Source of the DNA: a virus
DNA: 39,105 bases
Virus record (IMG/VR): IMGVR_UViG_3300018420_000002
Coordinates: 1-39,105 of that record
Direction: 5' to 3' (one strand)
Below are positions 17,647-26,428 of the stretch, in pieces. The notes under the pieces were generated by a model that searched no databases, was not told the origin of the DNA, and saw nothing but the letters and a program-made list of their open reading frames with translations. Made by a program: the position numbers and the translations under genes. Numbering within the stretch: position 1 is the first letter of the stretch; the number at the start of each line of letters is the position of its first letter.

Positions 17647-20600
17647 ATGTCTTATGCACTTACTAGACTCACAGGTGACGGTAGTACACAGACGTTTACT
17701 ATCGGATTTGCCTATAGGGACAAAGCAGATATTGTAGTTAAAGTAGATGGAATCCTTAAGTATCTAACATCAGATTACACCTTTGTTACTGATAGTCAGA
17801 TTAGGTTCAACACTGCTCCCGCTACTGATGCAGCTATCGTCATCCGCAGGGCAACTAGTCAACACAACAGGCTAGTAGATTACGTCTCTGGTGCTGTGTT
17901 CAGAGAATCTGACCTGGACACTGACAGCACACAGGGCTTCTTCATGGCTCAAGAGTCTATCGATATTGCAAATGACTCTATGGTTAAGAATGACAGCAAC
18001 CTTTTTGATGCAGAGAATGTACGTGTCGTTAATGTAGCTGACCCTGTAGGTGACAAAGATGCAGCAAACAAAGAGTATGTACAATCAGCTTTAGCTGACC
18101 AGAATCAGCGTTATTACGGCTCTTCGGCTACAGCTCCCTCATCTCCAGATGTAGAGGAAGGTGACTTATATTGGGACACTACTTCAAAGGGGATGAAGGT
18201 ACACAACGGTACAGGCTGGCAAGATGCTACAGCAGCACTAAGCACAGCTTCAGCAAGAACTGTTTATGTTGTAGGGACAACTTCAGGGGCTTATGGGGGG
18301 AGTACACATATATTCCCAACAGCGTATGATGCTGGCTTTGTAGATGTTTTCCTTAATGGGGCAAAACTTCAGGAAGGCACAGACTTTATAGCAACTAATG
18401 GGTACAACATAGAGCTAACTAGTGCCGCTACAAATGGCGATATTATAGACATAATTAGCTATGGCACACAAACACTCACAAATGTAGAAGCTATAATTAA
18501 TAATGTATCTGACATCAATACAGTTGCTCCACATGTAGCTAGTATTGGGACAGTGGCGGCTGATTTGTCAGGCAGTAATACCATTGGTTCCTCCCTAACT
18601 AATGCTACTAATGCAGCTTCAAGCGCAAGTGCGGCTGCTACTTCTGAGTCAAACGCTGCTACTTCTGAGTCAAACGCTGCTACTTCTGAGGCAAACGCTG
18701 CAACTTCAGAGACAAATGCAGCTACTTCAGAGACAAATGCAGCAGCATCAGCCGCATCTATTACTGGCTTAACAACAGCTACAGGCGCAGAAGGCACTAG
18801 TGTTTCTTACAATAGCACTACAGGGGTTTTAACTGTACCTAAAGGTGATACAGGAGACGGCTTTACTGGAGGGGCTTACAATTCTAGTACAGGGCAAATA
18901 ACATTTTCATCTAATGATGGGATTGGCTTTACAACTGCTGACATAAGAACAGACAGTGCCGTTAAACTCATTAGACAGCCCTCTGGCACTACAATAGCAG
19001 AAGTAGATGCCTTTGGTTTAGATGTTGACGGCTCTACTAGGTTCACAGGTTCCGTAGCTATCAACGGCCTTCGTGCTCCTGCCTACGCTCTAGATGTAGA
19101 AGATGATGTATCTACAGTAGCTGCACTTACATGTACTACTGGTCAAGGGCACTTACAATTAAACGCAAGTGGTACTACCTCTGGTAAAGTTCAAGGTATT
19201 GCTGCTGATGCAGATGATTTGATTTTCTATACAAATAGTAGTGAAAGCGTCCGCATTCAAAATAATGGACGTGTAGGGATTGGCGAAGCATACCCTGGGT
19301 ACTCTTTACATGTAAGCGGGGATACAGATGACATCATAGCCAGCTTTAACAGTACAGACTCTGGGGCGTACATACGTCTTGCAGACAATGCATCTGGTAC
19401 TGGCGCATTAGTTGGTGCTGTAGGAGAAGAACTGTCGCTACTTACAGGCACTACCGAAAAGGTACGTTTAAAAGCCAACGGTAACTTTGGTATAAACGTA
19501 TTAAATCCTACCGAAGCACTGGATGTTGACGGCAACATTAACGCATCTGGAAGTATAACCGCTTCTGGCTACAATTCTAGTAACTGGGACAGTGCATACA
19601 ACGATAAAATAACAGCAGTTAATTACACTGGCTCTACCCTAACGCTTACTCAGCAAGATGGTGGTACATTAACTACGACTATCAATGCTTCTGGTGGCGG
19701 TACAGCTACAGGTGTAGACCTAGCGGATAACGTGAAGGCTACCTTTGGTGATAGTGATGACTTAGAGATTTACCATGATGGCTCACACAGTTATATCGAT
19801 GAGGTAGGGACAGGTAATTTATATATAAGGTCAAATGCTGTTGCTTTTGGAAAACCAGACGGCACTGAGTTCTTTGGCTCGCTAAACAGCGATGGCAGTT
19901 GTTTCTTTAAATATGACAACGATACCAAGCTAGCCACAACATCCACAGGTATAGACGTTACTGGCACAGTGACTGCTGATGGGCTAGATGTCAACTCAGG
20001 AACAATCAACAAAGTAGCTACTTTTACAAGCACTGATGGAACTGCATTTATACAAGTATCTGACAGTAATACTACAGCTTCAGCACATGGTTATGGAGTC
20101 AATGGTAATAATCTGAGTTTGTATGCTAACGATACTGAAAAGATGCGTATCACAGCAGATGGTAACGTAGGTATAGGTACTACTGCTCCTGCTTCGCGTT
20201 TGCACGTCAATAGTGGTGCGAGTGATATAGCCGCAACATTAGAATCGTCAGATAGTGCAGTTAGACTGTCTTTTGCAGAAAGCGGTTCTACTGGTAATAA
20301 TCACATATCATTAGAAAGTAATGAGTGGTATATCTATAGCAATTCTACTGAACGCCTACGCATAGACTCATCAGGCAACGTAGGTATAGGTACTAGTAGT
20401 CCAGTTTCCATTGGCGGACACACAGGCGTATTAACCTTACATGGAGATAACGCAACTGCAATAGTCCTCAAAGATAATGTTAGCAGAAAAGACATTAGGC
20501 TAGACGATGGTAACTTGTCTGTGCGTAATTCGGTAGGTGACGCGCACTTAATGGTTACTAATGGCGGCAATGTAGGTATAGGTACTACTAGTCCTGCATA

Positions 20601-22323
20601 CAAGCTAGATGTTGCAGGGTCAGCTAGACTAGCATCTTCTGGTGGTAATGAGTTAATAGTAGAGGCAACAACAGCAAACGCTTCTACACTCAAATTAAAG
20701 AACACTGCTAATACATATTCCGTAGGCATCACACATAACGGTGCTTACAATATTTATGATGTCAACGCAGCTACTGAACGACTCCGCATAGACTCATCAG
20801 GCAACCTATTGGTGGGTAAGACTTCACCAGACGGTACAGTGGCAGGATTTGAAGCTAGAAGTAATGGTTATTTATTAGCAACGGTTGATGGAAGTAGCTG
20901 TGCAAACTTCAACAGAAAAACTGACGATGGCACTATTGTCAACCTACAAAAAAACGGCACAACTGTAGGGTCTATTGGTACAACAAGCGGTAATTTATAC
21001 ATTGAAGATGATGATGCAGGTTTAAGGTTTTCTAGCGCATCTGATGAGGTTGCGCCTTGTGGTAGTGGCGGTGCTAATAGAGATAACGCTATTAACTTAG
21101 GTGCATCTAATAATCGCTTCAAAGACCTCTACCTATCTGGCAGTATACATGGAGACACCGTCTTTAAGAACAATGCAGGGACTACAGAGTACGCTAGGTT
21201 TAACTCAGGAGGCTATTTAGGTATAGGGGACTCCGTTCCAATTGCAAAACTGCACGTTCAAGGCACATCTCAAGGTTCTGGTTGTAGCATTACGCCAAGC
21301 ACTACAGCATTCTTTGACGCTCAATCAAGTAATTTCATTGGAATAGGTGGTGGAAGTACATCTACTTTAGGAATTAATTTTGGTGATTCTGCTGACGCAG
21401 ACTCTGGTAGAATATATTACAGAAATTCAGTAGACACGATGGCGTTCTATACGCTTGCTAACGAACGCATGACTATTGACCAAAGCGGTAATGTTGGTGT
21501 GGGTACAACTACTCCTTTGTCTAGAATGCACCTAAAGAAATATAGCACTGCATCTGGAGTAGCCCCAAATTCAGGGGCAGCTTTATTCCTAGATGATGCA
21601 TCAAGCGCAGTGCTTCAAATGGGTGCGGCTTACTATGGGACATCTTCAATCCTTTTTGGTAAAGGAGCGTCAGGCAGTACCAGTGCTGATAATGATATAG
21701 GGTCAATATCCTATAATAACTACTATAACTACCTCGCCTTCAGAGTAAACGCAGGTGAAAGAATGCGTGTTGACTCTACTGGTAGCCTTCTTGTAGGGCA
21801 AACTACAGCAGGGTCGTATGGTGCAAAGGTAAGAGTAGGCGGTGTAACTGAATCAACTTATTATGTTTCTACAGGCTCTGGCACTAGGTTTTTAGGTTCG
21901 GGGTATTTCGGAAGCGCAGGAATAAATGTAGAAGCATATACAGACAGTTCTACAACTACTGTAAATCTAGCAAGTTTTAAGAGTTTATCTGGAGTGCAGA
22001 AAGGTTCAATTAGTCTTGTCGCTAATACCGTATCATATAACACAACATCTGATGAACGTCTGAAAGAAAACATCAAAGATGCAGAGGATGCAGGTGATAA
22101 GATTGATGCTATCCAAGTTAGACAGTTTGACTGGAAAGATGGTGGTCAGCATCAAGATTATGGTGTAATAGCACAGGAGTTAGATAAGGTTGCACCTGAA
22201 GCTGTAACTAAAGGTGAGACTGAAGATGACATGATGTCAGTAGATTATAGTAAACTTGTACCAACCTTAATTAAAGAAATACAAACATTACGCAACAGAG
22301 TTGCAGAATTGGAGAAAAACTAA
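17647..22323 (+). CDS. Tail fiber with T7-type anchor and S74 intramolecular chaperone
   Basis: 1558 residues, about three times T7 gp17 (553). Residues 1-150 match the T7 fiber anchor (ALTRLTGDGSTQTFTIGF, LKYLTSDYTFV, then DLDTDSTQGFFMAQESIDIA), which docks to the nozzle. A heptad stretch (AATSESN repeats, about 330-364) and a PKGDTGDG segment follow. The long shaft repeats E-R-(L/M)-R-I-D-S-x-G-N-V-G-I-G-T-T-x-P many times, as in beta-helical fibers. From S1468, SDERLKENIKDAEDAGDKI through DYGVIAQELDKVAPEAV to a terminal coiled coil is an S74 chaperone domain. In that family the serine, with the nearby lysine, cuts off the last part after trimerisation. This is the main receptor-binding candidate. 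Confidence 0.95.
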   Translation: MSYALTRLTGDGSTQTFTIGFAYRDKADIVVKVDGILKYLTSDYTFVTDSQIRFNTAPATDAAIVIRRATSQHNRLVDYVSGAVFRESDLDTDSTQGFFMAQESIDIANDSMVKNDSNLFDAENVRVVNVADPVGDKDAANKEYVQSALADQNQRYYGSSATAPSSPDVEEGDLYWDTTSKGMKVHNGTGWQDATAALSTASARTVYVVGTTSGAYGGSTHIFPTAYDAGFVDVFLNGAKLQEGTDFIATNGYNIELTSAATNGDIIDIISYGTQTLTNVEAIINNVSDINTVAPHVASIGTVAADLSGSNTIGSSLTNATNAASSASAAATSESNAATSESNAATSEANAATSETNAATSETNAAASAASITGLTTATGAEGTSVSYNSTTGVLTVPKGDTGDGFTGGAYNSSTGQITFSSNDGIGFTTADIRTDSAVKLIRQPSGTTIAEVDAFGLDVDGSTRFTGSVAINGLRAPAYALDVEDDVSTVAALTCTTGQGHLQLNASGTTSGKVQGIAADADDLIFYTNSSESVRIQNNGRVGIGEAYPGYSLHVSGDTDDIIASFNSTDSGAYIRLADNASGTGALVGAVGEELSLLTGTTEKVRLKANGNFGINVLNPTEALDVDGNINASGSITASGYNSSNWDSAYNDKITAVNYTGSTLTLTQQDGGTLTTTINASGGGTATGVDLADNVKATFGDSDDLEIYHDGSHSYIDEVGTGNLYIRSNAVAFGKPDGTEFFGSLNSDGSCFFKYDNDTKLATTSTGIDVTGTVTADGLDVNSGTINKVATFTSTDGTAFIQVSDSNTTASAHGYGVNGNNLSLYANDTEKMRITADGNVGIGTTAPASRLHVNSGASDIAATLESSDSAVRLSFAESGSTGNNHISLESNEWYIYSNSTERLRIDSSGNVGIGTSSPVSIGGHTGVLTLHGDNATAIVLKDNVSRKDIRLDDGNLSVRNSVGDAHLMVTNGGNVGIGTTSPAYKLDVAGSARLASSGGNELIVEATTANASTLKLKNTANTYSVGITHNGAYNIYDVNAATERLRIDSSGNLLVGKTSPDGTVAGFEARSNGYLLATVDGSSCANFNRKTDDGTIVNLQKNGTTVGSIGTTSGNLYIEDDDAGLRFSSASDEVAPCGSGGANRDNAINLGASNNRFKDLYLSGSIHGDTVFKNNAGTTEYARFNSGGYLGIGDSVPIAKLHVQGTSQGSGCSITPSTTAFFDAQSSNFIGIGGGSTSTLGINFGDSADADSGRIYYRNSVDTMAFYTLANERMTIDQSGNVGVGTTTPLSRMHLKKYSTASGVAPNSGAALFLDDASSAVLQMGAAYYGTSSILFGKGASGSTSADNDIGSISYNNYYNYLAFRVNAGERMRVDSTGSLLVGQTTAGSYGAKVRVGGVTESTYYVSTGSGTRFLGSGYFGSAGINVEAYTDSSTTTVNLASFKSLSGVQKGSISLVANTVSYNTTSDERLKENIKDAEDAGDKIDAIQVRQFDWKDGGQHQDYGVIAQELDKVAPEAVTKGETEDDMMSVDYSKLVPTLIKEIQTLRNRVAELEKN
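18634..18738 (+). repeat. Five 21-bp tandem repeats coding AATSExN heptads in the tail fiber
   Basis: Five consecutive units encode AATSESN, AATSESN, AATSEAN, AATSETN and AATSETN. The first units are nearly identical in DNA, and the later ones differ at third positions. The seven-residue period suggests a trimeric coiled coil joining the anchor to the shaft. Unit number may vary between relatives. Confidence 0.9.
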
Positions 22324-22614
22324 ATGAAATTTTCAATAGCAGAACTTGAAAGAAACACAGACGGTGGCGTTATCTCAGCACACTGGACTGTCAATAAAAC
22401 ATCAGGAGACAATACGGCTTCTGCTTACGGCTCATGTAGCTTTGTGCCTGATTCAACTAATGAGGGCTATATACCCTATGCTGAATTAACAGAAGCATCT
22501 GTAATTGAGTGGGTTAAAGGTGGGGTTATAGACCTTGAAGCATTAGAAGCAGCCTTGGATGCTGACCTTGCTGAACAAGCATCACCAACCATACTTACAG
22601 GAACACCTTGGTAA
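22324..22614 (+). CDS. Conserved fiber-locus protein of unknown function
   Basis: 96 residues. ATG 22324 directly follows the fiber stop codon; the only purine-rich site, TTGGAGAAA, lies inside the end of the fiber gene. The start, MKFSIAELERNTDGGVISAHWTV, looks like a family of about 100-residue proteins seen next to fibers in marine and other phages. Later segments are EGYIPYAELTEASVIEWVKG and an acidic helix. No enzymatic motif is visible. A structural or fiber-assembly role is plausible from its place between two fiber genes, but it is unproven. Confidence 0.8.
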   Translation: MKFSIAELERNTDGGVISAHWTVNKTSGDNTASAYGSCSFVPDSTNEGYIPYAELTEASVIEWVKGGVIDLEALEAALDADLAEQASPTILTGTPW

Positions 22615-22642
22615 TTAAAATTGTGAAGGAGGTAGTCACAAC

Positions 22643-23494
22643 ATGTCAAAAGCTAGAGACTTAGGGGATGCAGCAAACCAAGCAAACTTCCTCGATAATG
22701 TAACTTCAGATATAAACACCAGCCTTAACTCAGCAGCAGCAATTCCCGCAGGTCTTATCTTACCCTTTGGTAACACTACAGCTCCCACAGGTTACCTAGC
22801 ATGTGACGGTTCAGATGTATCTAAAGAAACATACGCTAACCTCTTTGCAGCTATAGGGACTACCTGGGGGACGGCAGCTACCCCTACAACCCACTTCAAG
22901 CTACCTGACCTCAGAGGAGCCTTCCTGCGGGGGTCGGGTTCTCATGGCACAAGCAACATGGCAAACGGCAGTGCCTTTGCTGGGCAAGCTGTGGGTAGCT
23001 TTGAGAATGACCAAGTGCAAAACCATGCTCACACTATAACACTCGGTTATAATTCTAATGGCTCTACAGAAACAACAGCATCAACCACAAACGGTGCAAA
23101 CACTTTTACTTCTGGCAGAGCTGGCGAAGCATCGGCAATGGTAGTGAATGGTCAAGGAACCCCAAGAACAGGTGACGAAACCCGACCATTCAACGCAGGG
23201 ATACTCTACTGCATATCTACAGGCCCTTCAGTGGTTTCTAGTGGTTCTGGTGGTTCAGGTGGTTCAGGCAGTGGTGGTGGAACTGGTGGCGGCACAAGTA
23301 GTGGCGGTGGGTCAAGTAGCGGTGGCGGTAGCAGCAGTGGTGGCGGTAGTAGCAGCCCTACATCAACAACACCACACGCTAACTTTATGTCCACTGACGG
23401 AGAAATACTTGTAGATTCTACGGGAGAGGTACTAACAACAGAGACTGTAGACGATACAGTTGCACAGGTGAATACTAAACTAGGCGGTCTATAA
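22643..23494 (+). CDS. Short tail fiber with tail-collar domain and Gly/Ser linker
   Basis: 283 residues, with AAGGAGG upstream of ATG 22643. Residues about 33-140 form a tail-collar domain: IPAGLILPFGNTTAPTGYLACDG, then YANLFAAIGTTWG, FKLPDLRGAFLRGSG and a His-containing segment, QNHAHTITLGY. Such domains trimerise and bind receptors. After the conserved end GILYCISTG comes an almost pure Gly/Ser run of about 45 residues (DNA 23239-23353), then a 40-residue tail ending VDDTVAQVNTKLGGL. The C-terminal tag reappears in the next protein. The gene is joined to the subtilase gene by TAATG. Confidence 0.9.
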   Translation: MSKARDLGDAANQANFLDNVTSDINTSLNSAAAIPAGLILPFGNTTAPTGYLACDGSDVSKETYANLFAAIGTTWGTAATPTTHFKLPDLRGAFLRGSGSHGTSNMANGSAFAGQAVGSFENDQVQNHAHTITLGYNSNGSTETTASTTNGANTFTSGRAGEASAMVVNGQGTPRTGDETRPFNAGILYCISTGPSVVSSGSGGSGGSGSGGGTGGGTSSGGGSSSGGGSSSGGGSSSPTSTTPHANFMSTDGEILVDSTGEVLTTETVDDTVAQVNTKLGGL

Positions 23495-25296
23495 TGGTTA
23501 AAGAATATTTAATTACGTTTGCAGAAGGGGTAGATAAATCAGAATATTACTCTGAAGTAGGGAATATTACATACGATTATCCCGCCCGCCCTAAGCTATT
23601 GCTTGCAGAGCTTTCAGATGTGCAAAAAGAAGCACTAGAAAATAATCAAAATGTAAAATTTGTTGTTGATTATAATGAAATGAAAGCTAGGGCAACGGCA
23701 TCTGACTGCGCTACTAGGTCAGTTACTTATCACAGATACCTACAATCAGGGGAGTATGTCACACGTTCTGGTAACGCATCTAATGTAACTAAAGCTAATT
23801 ATGGCTTAATAAGGCATACTTCCGCTACTAATAGTACAAGTACAGACACAGATGTAACCACAAACTACACCTACAATTATGACGGTACTGGGGTAGATTT
23901 AATCCTACATCTTGCAAGTGTTTTAGACCTACAAGACCCAGAGTTTATGACATCGGGAGCCACCCGAATCCAACAGCTTCAGTGGAACACAGTATCAGGA
24001 ATGTCAACCATACCTACTGTAGACTACTCTAGGACAGGCTCTGACATAAATGACCACGCAGAAGCGGTAGCCTACCTCTGTGCATCAAACACCTATGGGT
24101 GGGCTACGGGAGCTACTATATATATTTGGCCTAGAGACCAAATGGTAAATGCTGCTGGTCAAGACCAAACAGAAGAGTGGAGTTGGGACGCTATACGTCT
24201 ATGGCATCAAAACAAAGGGAACAGTAGGCCTACAATAGTGGTTTCTGCTATAGGTTATAGTGCATCGCTTTCCCCATTTCAGTATGAGACAACTAATAGA
24301 CTCCATTACAGGGGGGTTGATTACACCACAATTAATCCAGCAGGGGCAGGTGACCTGCCTGTACCTGAAACCAGAGGAGACAGACAGGGCAGAGCATGGG
24401 CCGCCTTTGGACTTGACAATGATGATATTGCTGAGATGCCGCTAGTGGGGAGACACCAATTACCCTACGGGTCTTCCATCTACAATTTAGATGCTCTTTC
24501 AGCAGACATCATAACTTATTGCGACACTCCCAGTACCAATGATAATTATGCGTCACACGTGGAACCTATTGAAGACATGACTGCGGCAGGGGTTCACCAT
24601 GTTGCTGCGGCAGGAAATAATGGGATGCCCGTCCATCTTTCTAGCCACCCTGATTACGATAACTTTATGACTAAAGGCGCAGCTAGTCTTGACAGATATA
24701 GTAACCCTCCAACTCAAGTTAATTTTGACGCTACGTTTTATACCCGCCCTTCTCCTATAATGGGAGGAGACACTATAGTATGCGCTAATATAGAGTCGAA
24801 ATTTGGCACTGCATACGGTTTTGGAGGAAAAGAACACCTTGCCCCGTCCTCTAATAAGGGGTCAAGAGTAGACTGCGCTGCTGTAGGGACTAATATACCA
24901 TTAGATTTACGCAGTAACGGCTACTATACATGTTTTGGTACTTCATTTGCCAGCCCAAATATAGGGGGAATGGCGTGTTTAGTTTTAGAGAAATACCCTA
25001 GCACAACTCCAGCACAATTAAGGAAATACTTTAGAGACCACGCTGTTGGTACTGATAAACTTTATGACTCAGGAATACAGCCTGTTATATCCTCAAAGTA
25101 TGGAGACGCAGCGTATGAGTATGATTTCGCTGGGCTAAAAGGGTACTCAGGTAATATTGCATACTTAGACCCTAGTTTAACCTTTGACCCAACTACTATT
25201 ACTGACACATCTATCACCTCAACAGTAACACTGGTTGATAATGAGATTGATTACACCACAGCGCAAATAAACACTAAATTAGCTACGTTACCTTAA
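23494..25296 (+). CDS. Subtilisin-like (S8) protein of the tail locus, catalytic Asp apparently absent
   Basis: 600 residues. The first 65 resemble an I9-type inhibitory propeptide (KEYLITFAEGVDKSEYYSEV through QNVKFVVDYNE). The catalytic domain shows a His motif, NDHAEAVAYLCASNTYGWATGATIYIW (H188, against HGTHVAG in active enzymes), the oxyanion motif HHVAAAGNNG (N375), and the nucleophile motif FGTSFASPNIGGM (S484). The Asp motif region reads GTGVDLILHLASVLDLQDPEF (131-151). It keeps G-x-G-V and D-P-E-F but has A-S where D-(T/S)-G is expected. The C-terminus, IDYTTAQINTKLATLP, matches the end of the upstream collar protein. It may be a virion protease, a pseudo-enzyme, or a structural descendant. 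No signal peptide is seen. Confidence 0.85.
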   Translation: MVKEYLITFAEGVDKSEYYSEVGNITYDYPARPKLLLAELSDVQKEALENNQNVKFVVDYNEMKARATASDCATRSVTYHRYLQSGEYVTRSGNASNVTKANYGLIRHTSATNSTSTDTDVTTNYTYNYDGTGVDLILHLASVLDLQDPEFMTSGATRIQQLQWNTVSGMSTIPTVDYSRTGSDINDHAEAVAYLCASNTYGWATGATIYIWPRDQMVNAAGQDQTEEWSWDAIRLWHQNKGNSRPTIVVSAIGYSASLSPFQYETTNRLHYRGVDYTTINPAGAGDLPVPETRGDRQGRAWAAFGLDNDDIAEMPLVGRHQLPYGSSIYNLDALSADIITYCDTPSTNDNYASHVEPIEDMTAAGVHHVAAAGNNGMPVHLSSHPDYDNFMTKGAASLDRYSNPPTQVNFDATFYTRPSPIMGGDTIVCANIESKFGTAYGFGGKEHLAPSSNKGSRVDCAAVGTNIPLDLRSNGYYTCFGTSFASPNIGGMACLVLEKYPSTTPAQLRKYFRDHAVGTDKLYDSGIQPVISSKYGDAAYEYDFAGLKGYSGNIAYLDPSLTFDPTTITDTSITSTVTLVDNEIDYTTAQINTKLATLP

Positions 25297-25307
25297 GGGG
25301 ACACTAT

Positions 25308-25580
25308 ATGTCTAAAGATTCATGGTACTTAAATAAAAGTGTCCCACTCACATTTGTGTTTGCTTTAGCATCACAAGCCATAGCACTCGTATGGTTCTTT
25401 GCTGAGTTAGACTCAAATATTCAAGCAAATGAAAAACAAGTCACACAGCATGAAGCTCGATTATCACAACTAGAGAATCTCGTACAAGGACAGGCGGTTT
25501 CTCTAGCACGTATTGACGCTAACATAAGTCATATACGAGATACGGTTGACCGTGTACTGAGTGCATCAGACAAGGAATAA
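25308..25580 (+). CDS. Small membrane-anchored coiled-coil protein (lysis cassette)
   Basis: 90 residues. One hydrophobic segment (about residues 12-33, VPLTFVFALASQAIALVWFF) is followed by a charged heptad-like helix to the end. An N-in signal anchor with a periplasmic coiled coil is the build of inner-membrane spanins, and the next gene is a holin. No outer-membrane partner gene is visible, so the spanin reading is tentative. Similar proteins are common next to holins in marine podoviruses. Upstream AAGGGGA gives good initiation at ATG 25308. Confidence 0.7.
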   Translation: MSKDSWYLNKSVPLTFVFALASQAIALVWFFAELDSNIQANEKQVTQHEARLSQLENLVQGQAVSLARIDANISHIRDTVDRVLSASDKE

Positions 25581-25587
25581 CTTATAT

Positions 25588-25992
25588 ATGGATATTATCA
25601 AGAACCTAATCGGCCCCGTTTCGGGATTACTAGACAAATTTATAGAGGATAAAGACCAGAAGAATGCTATTGCATTTCAACTTTCAACGATGGCTGAGAG
25701 GCATGCACAGGAGCTTGCGAAAGCACAGCTTGCTGTTAATAAGGCGGAAGCGGCACATAAGAGCCTCTTTGTTGCGGGCTGGAGGCCTGCTGTGGGATGG
25801 GTATGTGTCCTGGGCATGGCGAGCAACTTTATGGTTATCCCACTGGCAAACTTTGCGCTTGCTCTGGCTGAATCTACGGTTGTGGTGCCAATCCTTGATT
25901 TAACACAAATGATGCCTGTGCTTATGGGTATGCTTGGGTTAGGCGCAATGAGAACATTTGAGAAAGCCAAAGGCGTTCAACGGGAGAGATAA
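25588..25992 (+). CDS. Holin of the 3TM/gene-transfer-agent type
   Basis: 134 residues from ATG 25588 (AAGGA upstream); GTG 25561 is less likely because it would overlap the previous gene. A charged amphipathic N-terminal half (QLSTMAERHAQELAKAQLAVNKAEA) leads to FVAGWRPAVGWVCVLGMASNFMV, then a second hydrophobic stretch, and MPVLMGMLGLGAMRTFEKAKG. The R-P-x-x-G-W motif and the G-L-x-x-R-T-x-E-K end are typical of the 3TM holin family. It should form inner-membrane holes that time lysis and release the amidase encoded at 36.9 kb. Confidence 0.87.
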   Translation: MDIIKNLIGPVSGLLDKFIEDKDQKNAIAFQLSTMAERHAQELAKAQLAVNKAEAAHKSLFVAGWRPAVGWVCVLGMASNFMVIPLANFALALAESTVVVPILDLTQMMPVLMGMLGLGAMRTFEKAKGVQRER

Positions 25993-25993
25993 G

Positions 25994-26209
25994 ATGAAGA
26001 GAGATTCTAAACTAGAAGAACTCCATGAGATACTAGCTACAGTTCTCTTGGAGAAGATAAGAGACCCTGAGTGTAAATCAGCAGAACTAAACGTAGCCCG
26101 TCAGTTCCTCAAGGACAATGACGTTACGGCTATACCTACCGATGATAATGCTCTTGCACAGTTACTAGAGGATTTACCTTTTACAGAGGATGTAACGCCT
26201 CTTCAGTAG
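25994..26209 (+). CDS. Small terminase subunit, T7 gp18-like
   Basis: 71 residues (T7 gp18 is 89). KLEELHEILATVLLEKIRDP is followed by SAELNVARQFLKDNDVTAIP, a pattern common in small terminase subunits of podoviruses. The end is acidic. ATG 25994 overlaps nothing upstream and starts one base after the holin stop. It recognises concatemeric DNA together with the large subunit. Position between holin and large terminase is as in T7. Confidence 0.85.
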   Translation: MKRDSKLEELHEILATVLLEKIRDPECKSAELNVARQFLKDNDVTAIPTDDNALAQLLEDLPFTEDVTPLQ

Positions 26210-26245
26210 TCCCTATACCCTACCATTACATTCAAGCATAAAGTG

Positions 26246-26274
26246 CCTTAGAAGGGCTTACAGAGCCTTCTAGG
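26246..26274 (+). other. Possible RNA hairpin upstream of the 43-residue gene
   Basis: CCT-t-AGAAGG-g-CT (26246-26258) can pair with AG-CCTTCT-AGG (26264-26274) with two single-base bulges and a five-base loop. No T-run follows, so it is not a standard terminator. It could be an mRNA processing site. An alternative pairing with ATACCC at 26215-26220 is possible. Confidence 0.4.
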
Positions 26275-26293
26275 GGTATCATAAGGAATAACT

Positions 26294-26425
26294 ATGTCTT
26301 TATATAGAAACATGCACATAAGAAAGAAGAAGGGCATCAGTCGCTCTAAGAAAAACAGTACGATTGACCCTAAGACTTACGCAAAGATGAAAGCTAAGAA
26401 AGGCGGCTTTAAGAAAAAGGGGTAA
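26294..26425 (+). CDS. Very small basic protein between terminase subunits
   Basis: 43 residues with about 16 Lys/Arg. It starts MSLYRNMHIRKKKG and ends KMKAKKGGFKKKG. ATG 26294 has AAGGA at 26283-26287. It ends three bases before the GTG of the large terminase, so coupling is likely. Such composition suits DNA or RNA binding. The position suggests a packaging accessory or minor core protein. No family is recognised. Confidence 0.75.
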   Translation: MSLYRNMHIRKKKGISRSKKNSTIDPKTYAKMKAKKGGFKKKG

Positions 26426-26428
26426 TGT

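Noticed and set aside
23148-23414. Second + strand frame under the Gly/Ser linker of the collar protein
   Set aside because: It is a by-product of repetitive GGT/GGC/AGT codons and shows low-complexity Val/Ala/Gln sequence.
26212-26230. Possible further promoter copy, CCTATACCCTACCATTACA
   Set aside because: It resembles the 18-bp element only if one base is inserted, and it lacks CATAT. Too weak to list as a promoter.
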